Shown here in pieces: positions 1 to 7,111 of a stretch of DNA of 10,234 nt (its first letter is position 1; each line of letters opens with the position of its first letter). The notes below the pieces were generated by a model, which was given only the letters and a program-made list of their open reading frames with translations, was not told the origin of the DNA and made no database searches. The translations under genes were made by a program, and so were the position numbers. Source of the stretch: an uncultured bacterium (GTDB lineage Bacteria; Bacillota; Bacilli; Lactobacillales; Lactobacillaceae); assembly GCA_905214235.1 (NCBI GenBank), contig CAJMLF010000043.1:1-10234 (forward strand). Direction: 5' to 3'.

Positions 1-1160
1 GTTGTTTCTGTTTGGGTTGCTGATGACGTGCTTTCACCCGCCTGCGTGCTCGCGTCTGCTTTTTCGGTCTCACTAGTCTGAGTGTCGGCATCTTGTCCCT
101 TGTCAGTGTCTGTCTGGGTAGAAGAGCTAATCCCCGAATCTTCAGTTTGAGTGCTGCCATCACTTTTCACGGTATCCGTTGTCTGACTGCCTTTTTCCTG
201 GCCAGTTTGGCTAGTGGCGGTTGATGAGTCCTTTGAGTCGACTTTTGAACCTTGTGCCGTCTCCTCCCCTTTTTCTTTACTACTATCCTTTTGGTCACTT
301 GTATTCTTACTGTACTGGACCTCAAATGTCGGTACGACCTGGTCGATTGCATTCTCTTCAACTTGCAAGTCCGGAACGCTTTTAACCGTCGACACATATC
401 CATCCACTTGCGGAACCGTTAGTTTCGGGAAAGATTGAATTATCCAGTGACCATTCTTAAAATCAGCCCGTGCAGACTGTTCAATGACCTTGTCACCAGC
501 CGGTAAGTGGAAAATAACTTTCCGGGTCAAGACCTTGCTAACTATTTTCCCCTGATTGTTTCCATCCTTCTTGATTGTCAGGTAGAAGGTAGAGTGCCCA
601 GTGTTTGGGAAGTACTGAATTTCTTTTGGCAGGTTTTTGATGAAGTAGTGGTATCCTGCTGGTGGGGTTGGCAATTTATAACGACCGAACTGATCAGAAT
701 GGACTGGAATTGTAAACGATGACTTATAGGGATTATCGACGTCATCCAGCACAAAATAACGAGTAGCCGGGGCCACCTTATCGATAAACGGTTGGTAATC
801 AATCGTTACATCTACCGACTTCGTCTTCGGTGTCATTTTCACGGGGTTCAATTGAAGTTCGGATGGTCGGTAACCCTTAAATTCCGGGGCCACGAATTCA
901 GGCCACATGTCGGGGTGCTTCGCATTTATCCGCTCAATATTAATAGTGGCAACCTGTTTGATGACCGTCTTTTCCTTGCTTAACGGATTGATAACCGTTA
1001 TTGTCCGAGTAACCATCCGCTCTGCGGGGGCTGTGGTTTTTCCAACCTGGGTGCTCTCCGCATTGCCAATTGTCTTGGCATCCACCGTCGTCACCGTTAT
1101 TGATACTAGGGCGAGTGTGGAAAAGAGTGCTAATGTTGTTTTGATATGTTTGCTTTTCAT
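1..1160 (-). CDS. Secreted Mub/MucBP-type surface protein, N-terminal part (3' end outside window)
   Basis: The frame is open from ATG 1160 to the left edge: 386 codons plus 2 nt with no stop. GAGGAG at 1169-1174 lies 8 nt upstream of the start. Residues 1-28 form a signal peptide: basic KSKHIK, a hydrophobic core, and a likely cut after VDA. Residues 49-123 (TRTITVINP ... TPKTKSVDVTIDY) and 209-284 (TRKVIFHLP ... VPTFEVQYSK) look like two Mub B2-like domains, with the typical TRTI start and a P-x-x-x-GY centre. The stretch 130-200 between them may be a degenerate β-grasp/MucBP unit. From about residue 285 the chain is a Ser/Thr/Gln/Asp/Lys-rich stalk with recurring TQT cores. Proteins of this family sit on the cell surface and bind mucus glycans; this role is inferred from the family. 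Any further Mub repeats and an LPxTG anchor would lie outside the window. It is divergent from the transporter at 1338. Confidence 0.85.
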   Translation of the reverse strand, partial: MKSKHIKTTLALFSTLALVSITVTTVDAKTIGNAESTQVGKTTAPAERMVTRTITVINPLSKEKTVIKQVATINIERINAKHPDMWPEFVAPEFKGYRPSELQLNPVKMTPKTKSVDVTIDYQPFIDKVAPATRYFVLDDVDNPYKSSFTIPVHSDQFGRYKLPTPPAGYHYFIKNLPKEIQYFPNTGHSTFYLTIKKDGNNQGKIVSKVLTRKVIFHLPAGDKVIEQSARADFKNGHWIIQSFPKLTVPQVDGYVSTVKSVPDLQVEENAIDQVVPTFEVQYSKNTSDQKDSSKEKGEETAQGSKVDSKDSSTATSQTGQEKGSQTTDTVKSDGSTQTEDSGISSSTQTDTDKGQDADTQTSETEKADASTQAGESTSSATQTET

Positions 1161-1220
1161 GTATTTTTCTCCTCGCATTATTGGTCTCACTTAATAAATA
1201 CGAGGCTAAGTCATTTTGGC

Positions 1221-1321
1221 ATCTAAGAATTTCAGGTAATTTGAAAAGCGACTAGTCAACGGTCAGAAGTGTACTAGGTGATTACCTAATTGTTTATTTC
1301 CGTGAATCATTTATCTTAGAT
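1221..1321. promoter_or_regulatory. Divergent intergenic region with three nested inverted repeats
   Basis: The 177-nt gap between the surface-protein and transporter genes holds three inverted repeats in nested order: ATCTAAGA 1221-1228 with TCTTAGAT 1314-1321, AGGTAAT 1234-1240 with ATTACCT 1281-1287, and CTAGT 1252-1256 with ACTAG 1273-1277. A local hairpin, TAGGT-gatt-ACCTA at 1275-1288, would compete with the middle pair. GACTAGTC at 1250-1257 is an 8-bp palindrome. The region could be an operator cluster or a folding leader. The repeats are seen in the sequence; any function is inferred. Confidence 0.35.
1290..1317 (+). promoter_or_regulatory. Possible promoter of the DMT transporter gene
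   Basis: TTGTTT at 1290-1295 and TATCTT at 1312-1317 are separated by 16 nt and resemble weak -35 and -10 boxes. They would give a short leader just before AGGAGGA at 1327-1333, which ends 4 nt before the ATG at 1338. The -10 match is only 4 of 6, so the call is tentative. Confidence 0.3.
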
Positions 1322-1337
1322 GTTATAGGAGGAATAT

Positions 1338-2232
1338 ATGAATAATACAAAGTCTTTTTCTAAAGGTCAGTTGTGGGGTGTTAAGCTAAACCTGATTTCA
1401 CTCTTGTTCAGCAGCATTAGCCCCGTCCTGAATAAGTTCTCGCTAACAAGCCTCAGCCCGGTAATCGGTGGAATATTCACCAGTATTTTTGCGGCCGTAT
1501 TTGTCTTAATAACAATTGTTTTCCGGCGCCAGGCTCTTAGCTGGCGTTCCTTCGCCAATCCCTGGCTCTGGCTTCTCGAGGGAACGAACGCCGTGGGAAT
1601 TATTCTCCAGTACGTGGCATTATCCCTACTGAGCCCAATTACCGTTACACTGATTGCACGGATGTACCTGGTCTACTTTTTCGTGCTCTCCTACGTTTTT
1701 CTTCGTGAAAAGATTGAAGGACTAGACTATCTTGCCATCGTTTTGTGCATCATCGATTCTTTCTTGATTTCCAGTGATCGCCTACAGCTCAGTGATAACG
1801 GTTGGGGAATTATCTGTGCCTTTATCTACCCGTTGATGTATGCCGCAAATAATATCACCGCTAAGCACCTGGTTACGGATGCTCACGCAAACAGCGTCCT
1901 CTTTTATAACCATTCAACCTCAGCGATCCTATTACTTGTCTTTGCACTGGCGAGTGGGACGTCGTTTAAAGGAATTTCATCCTCAGCGGTAGCCTTTAAC
2001 TTTGGTGGGGGCCTTCTTTAATGGTTTCCTCTCCCTCCTTCTTTTCTACACAAGTTTAAAATTTATTTCTGCAGGAAAGGCAAACATTGTGCGCGCCATC
2101 GGACCGGTTATTGTAATCATCTACTCCGCATTCTTCTTCCCGGTTCAAGTAACCCCCTCGTTAATTTTGGGAGCCATCCTAGTACTCGCTGCCAGTGTCA
2201 TCGTCACCTTTACCAAAACAATTCACCGGTAA
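1338..2232 (+). pseudogene. DMT-superfamily (EamA) transporter, frameshifted
   Basis: A strong site, AGGAGGA at 1327-1333, precedes ATG 1338. The first 222 residues are a very hydrophobic EamA-type carrier with seven or so membrane spans. After FNFGG the frame runs into a stop at 2019-2021. The remainder of the protein (AFFNGFLSLLLFYTSLKFISAG ... VTFTK) continues in the next frame to a stop at 2230-2232. Removing one G from the G5 run at 2007-2011 joins the two parts into 297 residues, the usual length of a ten-span, two-EamA-domain DMT transporter. Family members are drug/metabolite carriers of the cell membrane; the substrate cannot be read from the sequence. As written, the product lacks its last three or so spans and is probably inactive. 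A sequencing or assembly error in the G run is a real alternative. Confidence 0.8.
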
Positions 2233-2262
2233 TTTACATGCACAACAAAAGGCATTCACTGC

Positions 2263-2448
2263 TTGCTCGATATTATGTCCGCTGACCTGGCACCGCTGCT
2301 TAATAAACAGCCCGTCTTGCGCATTAAGTTTGACCAGCTCATCGATCAGTATTTCCTGGTTGATGGCCAGGGCCACGAACATGTGATGGACAAGCCCCTC
2401 AAGGATATCAAGCAAAAGTACCAGTTTTACCGCACTCATTTTGAATAG
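2263..2448 (+). CDS. Small hypothetical protein (61 aa) or remnant
   Basis: I do not recognise this protein. The frame opens after the transporter stop. The best start is TTG 2263 with AAAGG at 2248-2252; an internal ATG at 2275 has no clear ribosome site. The product is soluble and mildly charged, ending KQKYQFYRTHFE, and its codon use looks like that of neighbouring real genes. It stops at 2446-2448, 8 nt before the next ATG, so it may share a transcript with that gene. The lack of a strong start suggests it could be the 3' end of a longer gene whose 5' part has been lost. Whether it is translated is uncertain. Confidence 0.4.
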   Translation: MLDIMSADLAPLLNKQPVLRIKFDQLIDQYFLVDGQGHEHVMDKPLKDIKQKYQFYRTHFE

Positions 2449-2456
2449 GGAGGTTA

Positions 2457-2891
2457 ATGATGCATCCACAAATACGACCAGAAATGAAACTCGGCATGCG
2501 CGAATTCGAAAACACAATGTTCATGCTCCGCGTCCAACCAACCGCACTCAACATTGATAAATTTGCCCTCCAGGGGGATATGCTGCCTGAACAGATTGAT
2601 GATGTTGCCTGGGGCATGCCGGCCTACCTTTCCACGGACTTTAACATGTTCTTTGTCTTTGCACCAAACGTTGGTGGACGGTGGGCTATTTCTTGCTCCC
2701 AGGTGGAAATTAAGGACGGTAACCAAGTAACGGCGATGAGCGAAACCGTACCGACGGGGATGGGGCTCAACGCGGTCAACGAACTCAGTCCGAGCTCCGC
2801 AATTGAGTTGATTGCCTATCTGAAGACCCTCGAGGTCAATAAAATTGGCTACTTTGACGAACAGATTGCCAACCGCTTGGGGGAGAAGTGA
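2457..2891 (+). CDS. Conserved-looking hypothetical protein (144 aa)
   Basis: I do not recognise the family. GGAGG at 2449-2453 precedes two adjacent ATG codons (2457 and 2460); spacing of 3 nt to the first makes the second at least as likely, giving 143 or 144 residues. The product is soluble, with no signal peptide or membrane span. It has a Met-rich N-terminal half (MREFENTMFMLRVQP), a central FFVFAPNVGGRWAISCS segment that looks like paired β-strands, and a C-terminal helix (SSAIELIAYLKTLEVNKIGYFDEQIANRLGEK). It follows the small ORF at 2263-2448 closely and ends before a bidirectional terminator. No function is proposed. Confidence 0.7.
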   Translation: MMHPQIRPEMKLGMREFENTMFMLRVQPTALNIDKFALQGDMLPEQIDDVAWGMPAYLSTDFNMFFVFAPNVGGRWAISCSQVEIKDGNQVTAMSETVPTGMGLNAVNELSPSSAIELIAYLKTLEVNKIGYFDEQIANRLGEK

Positions 2892-2916
2892 GGGGCGTTT
2901 ACCAAATACCATATAC

Positions 2917-2965
2917 AAAAAATCAGGCAATGGTTCTTGTAAATCCATTGCCTGATTTTTATTTT
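2917..2965. terminator. Bidirectional Rho-independent terminator
   Basis: The arm TCAGGCAATGG (2923-2933) pairs perfectly with CCATTGCCTGA (2945-2955) around an 11-nt loop. A-runs lie on the left and T-runs on the right, so each strand reads out a stem followed by U residues. It sits between the convergent genes ending at 2891 (+) and 2968 (-), so it can end both transcripts. Confidence 0.9.
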
Positions 2966-2967
2966 GC

Positions 2968-3672
2968 TTAGTAAGTTGCTTCAATTTTAACGTTCTTTTG
3001 GGCCGTTAAGTCCGCGTCTGGGTACTTATTTTTAAGTGCTGCCAGTAACATCTTCTTTGCCAATTCACCATTGCGGTCGAGGATGGTGTGCATGTTGGTG
3101 CAGAAGGTGTTCTTGTAAACAGCTCCTTCCGTATCGTCATCATGGTTATTACCGGTTCCCTCAACCACGGTCCCGAGGGCCTTTTCGCCTTCACCAAGGA
3201 AGGTCACGAGGTCGTGGTTTTCATGGCCGTGCATCTTGGTCCCCCACTGGGACTCAATCACCAACTCACCCTGGATTTGCTCGCCATCAGCTGGTAGTTC
3301 GCTATGGTGGGATAGTAGCCCGGCCCCAGCAATCTTTTTGTTATGCTGGTCAACATAAGATTGTCCAAGCAACTGGTAGCCCTCACCAACCGCTAGCAGA
3401 GGCTTACCACCTTCAATATAGCGGTGGAGCTCATCATGTTTACTGTCGATATCCTCCCGGGCGATGGACTGCTCAAACTTCTGGCCGGCGCCCAGGACAA
3501 TCAGGTCATAGTCGGCAGCTGAAAACCCATCTTCCACACTGACAACCCTACTCAATACATCGGTGTCCAAAAGCTGGCCATAGTACTTTAATGCCATGAT
3601 ATTACCCAGGTCACCATAGGTATTCAGCAGGTTACCATACAGGTGCGCTAGCTGTAATTGGTACTTTGCCAT
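2968..3672 (-). CDS. gatD: GatD-like subunit of lipid II isoglutaminyl synthase, glutaminase site lost
   Basis: The 234-residue class I glutamine amidotransferase domain matches GatD in length and in landmarks: HLYGNLLNTYGDLGN (10-24), a GYQLLG loop (98-103), GELVIES (135-141), GxENH (149-153), GTGNN (172-176) and YKNTFC (186-191). GatD normally hydrolyses glutamine and passes ammonia to MurT, which amidates the D-Glu of lipid II at the inner membrane face. Here the nucleophile elbow, usually CGGYQ, reads GEGYQ: Gly96 (codon 3385-3387, GGT) replaces the Cys. Gln132 stands where S. aureus GatD has Arg128. His195 is kept, but the following GP is TI, and ENHGGR-type sequence reads ENHDLV. The frame is clean, and the ATG overlaps the murT stop by one base (TAATG), suggesting coupled translation. 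The protein is probably unable to hydrolyse glutamine. Family membership is secure; the loss of activity is inferred. Confidence 0.88.
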   Translation of the reverse strand: MAKYQLQLAHLYGNLLNTYGDLGNIMALKYYGQLLDTDVLSRVVSVEDGFSAADYDLIVLGAGQKFEQSIAREDIDSKHDELHRYIEGGKPLLAVGEGYQLLGQSYVDQHNKKIAGAGLLSHHSELPADGEQIQGELVIESQWGTKMHGHENHDLVTFLGEGEKALGTVVEGTGNNHDDDTEGAVYKNTFCTNMHTILDRNGELAKKMLLAALKNKYPDADLTAQKNVKIEATY

Positions 3673-5009
3673 TATTCCATCCCCCCATCGATCAGCTTCT
3701 GTTCTGCCAGTGCCTTCCGGAGCTGCCGCATCGCGGTATAGCAGGTTACCACGTACATGCGCTTCGTTGGAATCTCCTTGATCCGGTCAATCACTTTTTC
3801 CGGGTTCGGTTCAACGTTTACATCCTTAAATCCACCAAACTTAAAGCGGGTCGCGGCATCCTTGTAATTTGCCGCACCGACTAGGTAGTACGGGATGTCA
3901 TGGTCCTTGAGGATTTCAAAGTTGCAGTCCCAAATCCAAGAAGTGTCTTCCCCGTCTGCCGGTAAGGCGGTAAGCAAGAAGGCAAAGGAAAACGGGTCCT
4001 TATCAGTTTTGATCATATCCAAGACGGTATCGACCCCGATTTGGTTCTTGACCATGATAATGACCATTTCCTTGTCACCAATTTTGACCTTTTCCTGGCG
4101 GCCAAAGATTTCGGGACTTTGGGCAAACGCGGTCTTAATGGCGCTGCTTTCCACCCCCATGAAGCGGGCCAGGGAGTACGCCGCCAGGGCATTATAAATG
4201 TTGTAGGCGCCTCCCACGGGAATCTTAAACTCGCTATCATCAAACTTAACCACTGAGTCCGCCGAAGTCATCCGCTCAACGGCAGTTACTTCATAGTCTA
4301 ATTGCGGACGCTTGTGGCCACAATTAGGGCAGAAGTAAGCACCCAGGCCACCATAGGTAATGAAGCCGTAGTGGATGATATGGTGGCATTTCGGACAAAC
4401 CACCCCATCGGTATTGGATGGTGCTTCTAAATCGCCCATTGGCTGGTCGTTAAACCCGTACCAAACGCGGGGGTTGGGCAGGTCAACGGAGTTAAAGATG
4501 GGGTCATCAGCGTTAGCAATAATGGTTGCTTGAGGTGCCATCCGCACCCCTTCGAGCATCCGGTCCCAGGTTGCGTATAGTTCACTGTACCGGTCAAGCT
4601 GGTCCCGGAAGAGGTTGGTGAAAACAAAGGCCTTGGGTTTAAAGTACTTTACAATGCGGACAATGTTAGCCTCATCGACCTCAAGGACGGCTAGCCCCTT
4701 CTTCTTGGGCTTAGGCGCCGTGACGAAGATGGTGGCGATCCCCCGTTTCATGTTGGACCCGGTTGGGTTATAAAGGACATCCGGGTACTTTTGCTTAAGG
4801 GCGTGGACGGCCAATGCAGTTGCCGTGGTTTTCCCGTTGGTTCCCCCGACAATTACGAAGTCATAGCGATCTTTGTAGTGGTAAAGAATGTCTGGATCAA
4901 GCTTAAGCGCAACGAGACCGGGCAGTGAACTTCCCCGGTTAAAGATTCCGTGTAGGATGGATTGGGAAAGGTGACCTACTCCAGCAGCAACTGAACTTCT
5001 GAGTGACAT
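3672..5009 (-). CDS. murT: MurT-like lipid II isoglutaminyl synthase subunit
   Basis: This is a Mur-ligase-type ATPase of 445 residues, the usual MurT length. It has the P-loop GTNGKTT (56-62), NPTGSNMKRG (81-90), LEVDEA (109-114), TNLFRDQLDR (131-140), the MurT-specific Cys4 zinc ribbon (Cys205, Cys208, Cys227, Cys230), YNIYNALAA (269-277), FGRQE (302-306) and a C-terminal DUF1727 domain with ADGEDTSWIWD (351-361). MurT activates the D-Glu carboxyl of lipid II with ATP and amidates it. Two usually conserved motifs differ: KNPxG reads KNQIG (321-325), and the NxN before ADG reads TAL (347-349). AAAGGA at 5017-5022 lies 7 nt before the ATG. It is the first gene of a two-gene unit with gatD, separated from the upstream enzyme gene by a terminator. 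Confidence 0.93.
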   Translation of the reverse strand: MSLRSSVAAGVGHLSQSILHGIFNRGSSLPGLVALKLDPDILYHYKDRYDFVIVGGTNGKTTATALAVHALKQKYPDVLYNPTGSNMKRGIATIFVTAPKPKKKGLAVLEVDEANIVRIVKYFKPKAFVFTNLFRDQLDRYSELYATWDRMLEGVRMAPQATIIANADDPIFNSVDLPNPRVWYGFNDQPMGDLEAPSNTDGVVCPKCHHIIHYGFITYGGLGAYFCPNCGHKRPQLDYEVTAVERMTSADSVVKFDDSEFKIPVGGAYNIYNALAAYSLARFMGVESSAIKTAFAQSPEIFGRQEKVKIGDKEMVIIMVKNQIGVDTVLDMIKTDKDPFSFAFLLTALPADGEDTSWIWDCNFEILKDHDIPYYLVGAANYKDAATRFKFGGFKDVNVEPNPEKVIDRIKEIPTKRMYVVTCYTAMRQLRKALAEQKLIDGGME

Positions 5010-5032
5010 GATGGATTCCTTTCTGCGTTTTA

Positions 5033-5060
5033 ATTTTACAATCTCTGCTTAACGTCATAA
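5033..5060 (-). promoter_or_regulatory. Probable murT-gatD promoter
   Basis: On the minus strand TTATGA (5055-5060) and TAAAAT (5033-5038) are 16 nt apart, just upstream of the murT ribosome site. The -10 is good (5 of 6) and the -35 weak. A terminator directly upstream makes a dedicated promoter here necessary. Confidence 0.5.
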
Positions 5061-5103
5061 CCGTTAGGCATGGAGAAAGAAAAACTGAAAATTTATAAAT
5101 AAT

Positions 5104-5143
5104 AACGCGCCCCACTCGTTTTCTCAGACGGGTGGGGCGCGTT
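5104..5143 (-). terminator. Terminator of the DXS-like gene
   Basis: AACGCGCCCCAC (5104-5115) pairs perfectly with GTGGGGCGCGTT (5132-5143), and three further inner pairs (one G-U) leave a 10-nt loop. Read on the minus strand, the stem begins 17 nt after the stop codon of the DXS-like gene and is followed by ATTATTTAT. It separates that gene from murT. Confidence 0.85.
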
Positions 5144-5160
5144 TGTTCGATTATCAAATT

Positions 5161-6936
5161 TTACAAGGAGTGAATAACCTTTTCGATGTCATCAACGATT
5201 TGCTTAGGTGTCAGGTGGTACCATTCGTAGAGAACCTCTAACGGCACGTTATCGGCAAATTCACGTGGTGCACCAAAATTAAGAACCTTCATCGGTGTTG
5301 GTCCGTAGTAGCGGTCAATGGTCTCGCCAAAGCCCCCACTTAAGTTTCCATCCTCCAAAGTAACGACAACATCATGATTTTCTGATAGGTGGTGTAGGAC
5401 CTGCGGATCAATTCCGGTAAGTGACTTTGGATTGATCAGCGTCGCGTCGACGTTGATCTTCTTCTTGAGTTCTTCACAAACCTTCTTACCTAACTCCCAG
5501 AAGTCACCAACAGCCATGATGGCAACCTCACTCCCGTGGTGGGCAATGTCATACTTGATGTTGCTGTAGTCATCCTGCGTTGCTTCACCGTGAATCAGTG
5601 GCTTTTCTGGTTCCCGGATAACAACCGGCTGGTCAGTCTGCTTAATGGCCCACTTCAGCATTGAAAGCAACTCTTCGACGTTTGTCGGTGCCAGGTACTC
5701 AATGTTCGGCAGGTCACTAATCATCGAAATATCAAACGATCCCTGGTGGGTTGCGGATTCGGTGGCAATTGTTCCCCCACGAACAATCATCACTACTGGA
5801 GCATCATTCAGGGCCATGTCATGAATTAACTGGTCGTACGCCCGCTGCAGGAAGGTTGCATTCTGAAATACGACTGGCCGTGCACCGGCGATTGCCATCG
5901 CAACCGCCGAGCTGATGCAGTCCTGTTCAGCAATTCCCACGTCATAGTACCGGTCCGGGTGCTTAGCCTGGAATTTCTTCAAGTTAAAGGCACCGGGAAT
6001 GGCGGCGTTCATGGCCACGACCGGTTCACCAGCATCAATTTGCCGATCTAACTCGGCCAAAATGGCATCGCTATAGGATTCACCAGTAACGGGATGCTTA
6101 TCTTTACCCGTCTTGAGGTCGAATGGCATCCGCCAGTGGTAATTCATCTTTTCCTTGATTGCTGGTTCATAGCCCTTGCCCTTCAGCGTATTGACGTGAA
6201 GCACGATCGGGTGGTCAACATCTTTGATTTCCTTGAAAGCATCAATCATGGCCCGCAAATTATTACCATCCTTGACGTAACGGTAGTCCAGGCCCATGAA
6301 CTTAAAGATGTTATTCGGTGATGCCCCGTCGGTCTCCCGGAGCTCCTTCAAACCTTGGTATAACCCACCTTGGTTTTCGTCAATCGACATCTGATTATCA
6401 TTAACAACGATAATCAGGTTAGACTTAAGCTTAGCCGCGTTATTCAAGCCCTCAAAGGCGAGGCCCCCACTTAAGGAGCCATCCCCGATGACGGCAACAA
6501 CGTTATCTTTGGAATCCGGGTTCAAGAGGTCCCGTGCTTGGGCCATCCCCACGGCCAACGAGATGGAAGTGGAGGTGTGGCCAATCTCAAAGAAATCGTG
6601 GTTACTCTCGGCTGGTGATGTAAATCCGGAGATGTCCTTGTAGTGGTCAGGATTTAAGAAGGCCAGCTTCCTGCCCGTCAACATTTTATGGGCATAGCAT
6701 TGGTGGGAAACATCCCAGATGATTTTATCATGTGGAGAATTAAAAACATAGTGGTAAGCAAGCGTTAATTCCATTACCCCAAGGTTTGGACCAACGTGCC
6801 CACCGATTGCTGCATCACGCTCCAGAACCAGTTGGCGCATTTCACTCGCCAACCGCTTCAGTTCATCAAGCGTCATCCCTTTGATATCTTCCGGTTCATC
6901 TACTTCATTCAGTAAATAGTCTGGATGCCGATTCAT
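5161..6936 (-). CDS. dxs: 1-deoxy-D-xylulose-5-phosphate synthase family enzyme with altered acceptor site
   Basis: This 591-residue protein has the full DXS order: TPP pyrophosphate domain (GDG 151-153 to NDN 179-181, SIDENQGG), pyrimidine domain (DVGIAEQ 332-338, Glu337 as the cofactor-activating acid) and a C-terminal transketolase domain. It is slightly shorter than E. coli DXS (620). Residues matching E. coli His49, His299, Arg398, Arg420 and His431 are kept as His47, His268, Arg365, Arg386 and His397. The residues matching Tyr392, Asp427 and Arg478 are Asn359, Glu393 and Glu444. DXS condenses pyruvate with glyceraldehyde-3-phosphate to make DXP. Lactobacilli generally make isoprenoids through mevalonate, so the role here is unclear. 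The start has AAAGGAG at 6946-6952, 9 nt upstream. It is monocistronic: divergent from the ATPase gene and followed by a terminator. The family call is firm; DXP synthesis is not. Confidence 0.88.
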   Translation of the reverse strand: MNRHPDYLLNEVDEPEDIKGMTLDELKRLASEMRQLVLERDAAIGGHVGPNLGVMELTLAYHYVFNSPHDKIIWDVSHQCYAHKMLTGRKLAFLNPDHYKDISGFTSPAESNHDFFEIGHTSTSISLAVGMAQARDLLNPDSKDNVVAVIGDGSLSGGLAFEGLNNAAKLKSNLIIVVNDNQMSIDENQGGLYQGLKELRETDGASPNNIFKFMGLDYRYVKDGNNLRAMIDAFKEIKDVDHPIVLHVNTLKGKGYEPAIKEKMNYHWRMPFDLKTGKDKHPVTGESYSDAILAELDRQIDAGEPVVAMNAAIPGAFNLKKFQAKHPDRYYDVGIAEQDCISSAVAMAIAGARPVVFQNATFLQRAYDQLIHDMALNDAPVVMIVRGGTIATESATHQGSFDISMISDLPNIEYLAPTNVEELLSMLKWAIKQTDQPVVIREPEKPLIHGEATQDDYSNIKYDIAHHGSEVAIMAVGDFWELGKKVCEELKKKINVDATLINPKSLTGIDPQVLHHLSENHDVVVTLEDGNLSGGFGETIDRYYGPTPMKVLNFGAPREFADNVPLEVLYEWYHLTPKQIVDDIEKVIHSL

Positions 6937-7045
6937 TTATCGCCACTCCTTTTATGATTTTCGGTATAAACGATATTTTATGCTTCCTGCATTTCCTATT
7001 ATTTTATCACTTTTCACAAGGGTGCGAAAATAGTGGGCCCCTAAA

Positions 7046-7074
7046 TTGACGAACAAGCTCGATTTAGATAACAT
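7046..7074 (+). promoter_or_regulatory. Promoter of the DUF2075-VTT operon
   Basis: TTGACG (7046-7051) and TAACAT (7069-7074) have 17-nt spacing. CATAAT at 7072-7077 is an alternative -10 box. This lies in the divergent region between the DXS-like gene and the ATPase gene. I found no convincing promoter for the DXS-like gene on the other strand, though AT-rich sequence at about 6955-7015 leaves room for one. Confidence 0.6.
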
Positions 7075-7111
7075 AATATAGGTAAAGATTTTTTGAAAAA
7101 AGGGACTTGGT

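Noticed and set aside
167..403. A minus-strand frame of 78 codons (Arg/Lys/Gln-rich)
   Set aside because: It overlaps the surface-protein stalk in another frame; the long frame from 1160 has a signal peptide, a ribosome site and Mub-like domains.
2001..2021. Programmed ribosomal frameshifting in the transporter
   Set aside because: There is no classic slippery heptamer or obvious downstream stimulator, and DMT transporters are not known to use recoding; mutation or error is simpler.
2917..2965. An insertion-sequence end or CRISPR-like repeat
   Set aside because: The inverted repeat has A/T-runs on both sides and lies between convergent genes, which fits a bidirectional terminator; it is present once in the window.
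2454..2984. A 176-codon minus-strand frame across the hypothetical gene
   Set aside because: It is antisense to the better-supported plus-strand gene with GGAGG and runs through the terminator; its protein has a shadow-like composition.
3036..3542. A 168-codon plus-strand frame opposite gatD
   Set aside because: Its protein is rich in Arg, His, Cys and Gly with no domain; gatD on the other strand is clearly real.
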